Shown: piece by piece, positions 24,917 through 27,566 of the stretch
Numbering within the stretch: position 1 is the stretch's first letter
Layout: the number at the start of each line of letters is the position of its first letter
Assembly (NCBI GenBank): GCA_947470205.1
Contig: CANISK010000002.1
Span: 1 to 27,566, forward strand
Direction of reading: 5' to 3'
DNA from: Neisseriaceae bacterium
GTDB taxonomy: Bacteria; Pseudomonadota; Gammaproteobacteria; Burkholderiales; UBA11063
Length of the DNA stretch: 27,566 nt
Notes under the pieces: model-generated
Told to the model about the DNA's origin: nothing
Seen by the model: only the letters and a program-made list of their open reading frames with translations
Databases searched by the model: none
Position numbers and translations under genes: made by a program

Positions 24917-25940
24917 TTTTTGTGTTCTTTAGGATATTTATATATTCACTAACGCCATCTTCTAGGGATAAAAATGGTTTATTAAACCCAGAGGAGTGTA
25001 ATGCCTCCATATTTGCCTTAGTGTAAGACTGATATTTGTCTAGTAAATCATCAGGGAAGGGGATATATTCAATCAAATTATTTGTGAGAGCATTATTTAA
25101 AGTAATTTTATCCATTCCATCATGTTGTCTGCATGCGTTTATGGTGGCTAATGATAAATCATTAAATGAACGTGCAACACCAGTGCCACAGTTAAATATC
25201 CCAGATATTTCTTCTTTATCATTTAAATGATTCTCAAAAAAGAACATATTGACATTAACTACATCAGATACAGATATAAAGTCTCGCATCTGTTCACCAT
25301 TTTCATACCCATGACAACCTGTAAATAGTTTAATTTTACCATGTTTTTTAAATTCTTGATAATTATGATACACAACAGAGCTCATGCGTCCTTTATGTGC
25401 CTCTTTGTTACCATATACGTTAAAGTAACGTAAACCAACCACTGGGGCGCTCAACCCATTTTCAAAATATCGTCTCACCATTTGGTCAAATAAAAATTTA
25501 GAGTACCCATATACATTAAGTGGTGCCTCACATTCTCGTTTTTCGATAAATTCATTGATGGCATTACCATGTCCACCATATACCGAGGCAGAAGATGCGT
25601 ATAATAATGGTATTTCATTTTTTTGGGTATATTCCAGTAAAATAGTGGAATAATCATAATTATTTTTCATCATGTATGTGCCATCGTTTATTACAGTAGA
25701 TGAACATGCACCTTGGTGAATGATATAATCCAATTGATTATCATAGTTACCATTTTCAATTTCTTGAATAAAAGTATTTTTATCCACAAAATCTAATATT
25801 TCACAATCAATAAGATTACTAATTTTATTTCCATTGGTAAGGTTATCAACCGCTATAATATCTGTATACCCACGATTGTTTAGTTCTTTTATAATATTAG
25901 AGCCAATAAAACCATAAGCCCCAGTTACTACGATAATCAT
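24897..25940 (-). CDS. hldD: ADP-L-glycero-D-manno-heptose 6-epimerase
   Basis: A NADP-dependent epimerase that makes the L,D-heptose donor for the LPS inner core. The 347-residue SDR-type protein has the nucleotide loop TGAYGFIG (6-13), HQGACSST, the catalytic YGYSK (Tyr144, Lys148), and LRYFNVYGNKEAHKGRMSS, diagnostic of HldD/RfaD. A ribosome site (AAGGAAA) overlaps the stop of the NlpC/P60 gene 6 bases upstream, and its 3' end overlaps proS. Length and motifs are intact, so the organism probably makes heptose-containing LPS, consistent with lapA/lapB nearby. Confidence 0.95.
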   Translation of the reverse strand: MIIVVTGAYGFIGSNIIKELNNRGYTDIIAVDNLTNGNKISNLIDCEILDFVDKNTFIQEIENGNYDNQLDYIIHQGACSSTVINDGTYMMKNNYDYSTILLEYTQKNEIPLLYASSASVYGGHGNAINEFIEKRECEAPLNVYGYSKFLFDQMVRRYFENGLSAPVVGLRYFNVYGNKEAHKGRMSSVVYHNYQEFKKHGKIKLFTGCHGYENGEQMRDFISVSDVVNVNMFFFENHLNDKEEISGIFNCGTGVARSFNDLSLATINACRQHDGMDKITLNNALTNNLIEYIPFPDDLLDKYQSYTKANMEALHSSGFNKPFLSLEDGVSEYINILKNTKNEQSNK

Positions 25941-25946
25941 ATTATT

Positions 25947-27473
25947 TTATTTTCCTTCAAATATATTTGCAAATAAATCGTAATCAGCCCCATCAACATC
26001 TAGTTGTGATATTTTAAAAATTGGTTTCTCAAGGTGTGATATATAACTTGATGCGCTATCATAACTTAACAACATGGGTAGCAAAATAGAGCCCCCAACC
26101 ACATAGCGTGCGTTTTCATTACGTTTTTGAAAACCCCATAAATTTTGATAGACCACTGGTGCCACAGTGCCATCAGTCATTTTTTTATTTCCCACATACA
26201 GCATAATATGCCCAGGTATATAAACAAGCGTCATCATCGGGTGTCCATTTTTTATAATATAATCCATACGCTCTTTAGGGGTGTATTTTGTTAAATCAAT
26301 AAGCTCACCCATTTGAGTTTGTTGTAATGAATTTCTAGGCATAAACATACCAAATGCAGTAAAAATACCCTGTAGCTCACTTGAGCAATCATTATAACCC
26401 ATATAGCCACCCCATCCATACAAGTGCCCCATTACTTTACCAATCATTATCTTAAAATTATCATAAGTAGGGCTAAGTGGCATAATTACACTATCATTAT
26501 TAGATATTGTTCCTTTTTGTATCACAGCCACGCCAAAGAAAGATTTTATAGGTAGCACCACATCATAAGTATCTTTATTTTTTTTAGCCAAGGGTAATAT
26601 AGTGCCAGCGTGGGCAATGGATACTAAATCATGAGCATGGTTAAATATACCAACAGACACGCCAGTTATTGCAATCATGCCATGTGATAAATAATGACGC
26701 CAAGATTGAATAAATATATTGTTTGCTTTTGCAATATGCAATGAATTTACCCAACCAATAAAATGTGGAGTTAGCACAAGATACCATTGGCTATCTTTTG
26801 ATACACCAATTATATATACTGGCGTTCCTGTGTATATATTTGATATTCTATTGTGATTAAACGGAAAACCTTCTCCCGCAATTGAATATTTTTTATACCA
26901 TGGTGATTTGGTTGGGGTGACAAATGCTGTTACATCAGATGTAACAATTGCACGGTTTTGCATAGAGTAGGATAATTGGTTAAATTGTGGTAAATTCATA
27001 TTGTCCAAAATGCTATCAGACCAAGATTTAGCATAAGGAAGATAGTTTATCCCATAGCCAATATTCTTTTTTTCCATTAGCTGATTATTAATCGCTTCAG
27101 ACATCTGTGTTTCTATGGTGTATATGTTTTTGTCTTGAATGCCAAGTAATACTTTTTTGACAAACGATTCCGACCATGGTGATTGATCGGTCTGCTTCAT
27201 GCCAAAATAATGACTTTTTAGTTGGTTAAATTTCTTTTGCTGCAATGGTTTATCTAATAAAATATTTGTTGTGGATACTGTATCTGACAACCAATAATTT
27301 AAATCTTGCGGGTAATTATTTATAGGGAATGTATAAATTGGCAGGATATTACTATCTTCGTTTTTTGTGTTTGAATTGTTATCATCTATGGCATATATAT
27401 TATTATTAAATATTATACCCATGAGGCCAATTAATAAATATTTTGTACATTTTGGAAGTTTTAATTTTAACAT
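25947..27473 (-). CDS. Exported NlpC/P60 peptidase with SH3 domains
   Basis: A cell-wall peptidase, likely acting on muropeptide stems in the periplasm. An ATG at 27473 gives a 508-residue protein with a good signal (KLKLPKCTKYLLIGLMGII... cut near IYA). The longer frame to 27521 would start inside a short palindromic repeat and place 16 odd residues before the signal. Domains in order: an N-terminal helical stabilising region (about 45-165), two SH3-like domains (about 170-320), and the NlpC/P60 domain with GYNDCSSE (catalytic Cys363), GHIMLYVG (His422) and a likely third residue in VYQNLWG. It is the first seen gene of the nlpC-hldD-proS operon. Related proteins recycle peptidoglycan peptides; the exact bond cut is unknown. 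Confidence 0.85.
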   Translation of the reverse strand: MLKLKLPKCTKYLLIGLMGIIFNNNIYAIDDNNSNTKNEDSNILPIYTFPINNYPQDLNYWLSDTVSTTNILLDKPLQQKKFNQLKSHYFGMKQTDQSPWSESFVKKVLLGIQDKNIYTIETQMSEAINNQLMEKKNIGYGINYLPYAKSWSDSILDNMNLPQFNQLSYSMQNRAIVTSDVTAFVTPTKSPWYKKYSIAGEGFPFNHNRISNIYTGTPVYIIGVSKDSQWYLVLTPHFIGWVNSLHIAKANNIFIQSWRHYLSHGMIAITGVSVGIFNHAHDLVSIAHAGTILPLAKKNKDTYDVVLPIKSFFGVAVIQKGTISNNDSVIMPLSPTYDNFKIMIGKVMGHLYGWGGYMGYNDCSSELQGIFTAFGMFMPRNSLQQTQMGELIDLTKYTPKERMDYIIKNGHPMMTLVYIPGHIMLYVGNKKMTDGTVAPVVYQNLWGFQKRNENARYVVGGSILLPMLLSYDSASSYISHLEKPIFKISQLDVDGADYDLFANIFEGK

Positions 27474-27500
27474 AATCAATCCAATCAATGTTTTATTATA

Positions 27501-27566
27501 CATGGATTCCGTGTCAAGCACGGAATAACAACACCTATCCTGTCATCCCCGCGAAGATGATTGTCA
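27501..27566. repeat. Short palindromic repeat, ATGGATTCC...GGAATAACA type
   Basis: ATTCCGTG (27506-27513) and CACGGAAT (27519-27526) form a perfect 8-bp stem around TCAAG. It belongs to the same type as 11431-11463. TGTCATCCCCGCGAAG at 27541-27556 is the start of another such unit cut by the window edge. Confidence 0.65.

Noticed and set aside
27474..27521. Upstream extension of the NlpC/P60 gene to the ATG at 27521
   Set aside because: The added codons come from a short palindromic repeat and put polar residues before a clear signal peptide; the ATG at 27473 fits better.
1..27566. CRISPR array, tRNA, rRNA, integrase or phage genes
   Set aside because: I read for regular spaced repeats, tRNA-like cloverleaf segments and integrase-type motifs and found none; the repeats here are isolated palindromic elements.

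Overview
The window is AT-rich bacterial DNA, densely coded, with no rRNA, tRNA or CRISPR that I can see. The gene set points to a Gram-negative gammaproteobacterium: a cyoABCDE quinol oxidase operon, the LPS-assembly pair lapA-lapB, heptose epimerase hldD, an ElyC/YdcF-type DUF218 protein and an outer-membrane barrel. Many features recall host-associated lineages such as Francisella or Legionella relatives: low GC, many decayed short repeats, a Rpn-type PD-(D/E)XK protein, and two large N/Q-rich proteins without recognised relatives. I cannot fix the genus from sequence alone.

Layout, plus strand: a GT39 membrane glycosyltransferase cut by the window edge and a polyprenol-phosphate mannosyltransferase-like GT2 (1-2258); a short transposase remnant (about 2294-2389, minus); the cyo operon (2506-7571), in which cyoE is separated from cyoABCD by a 122-bp palindromic repeat and a 47-residue small ORF; a Rpn-like protein and an MFS efflux pump in tandem (7684-9842); an N/Q-rich protein of unknown function (9942-11372); a fused SerB-like phosphatase/phosphoglycerate dehydrogenase (11569-13479); a repeat-rich gap; and a YdcF-like protein (13916-14668).

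Layout, minus strand from 16539 leftward and from 27473 leftward: a 599-residue N/Q-rich protein that ends just after an OTU-protease-like GDGNCF motif; the lapA-lapB-hemN operon (19547 to 16711); and an nlpC-hldD-proS-lipase-OMP-punA series (27473 to 19691), of which nlpC-hldD-proS are tightly packed or overlapping.

The genes serve respiration (heme O made by CyoE for the CyoB site, and HemN for oxygen-independent heme supply), envelope construction (GT39/GT2, LapA/LapB, HldD, NlpC/P60, OMP, YdcF), and core metabolism (serine synthesis, purine salvage, prolyl-tRNA).

Points of most interest: a dispersed palindromic repeat family that sits at 3' ends of genes and inside the cyo operon; an archaeal/eukaryotic-type ProRS; a purine nucleoside phosphorylase with both canonical base-recognition residues altered; the SerB-SerA fusion; and the two N/Q-rich proteins, which share a six-residue tandem-repeat N-terminus and look like effector candidates.
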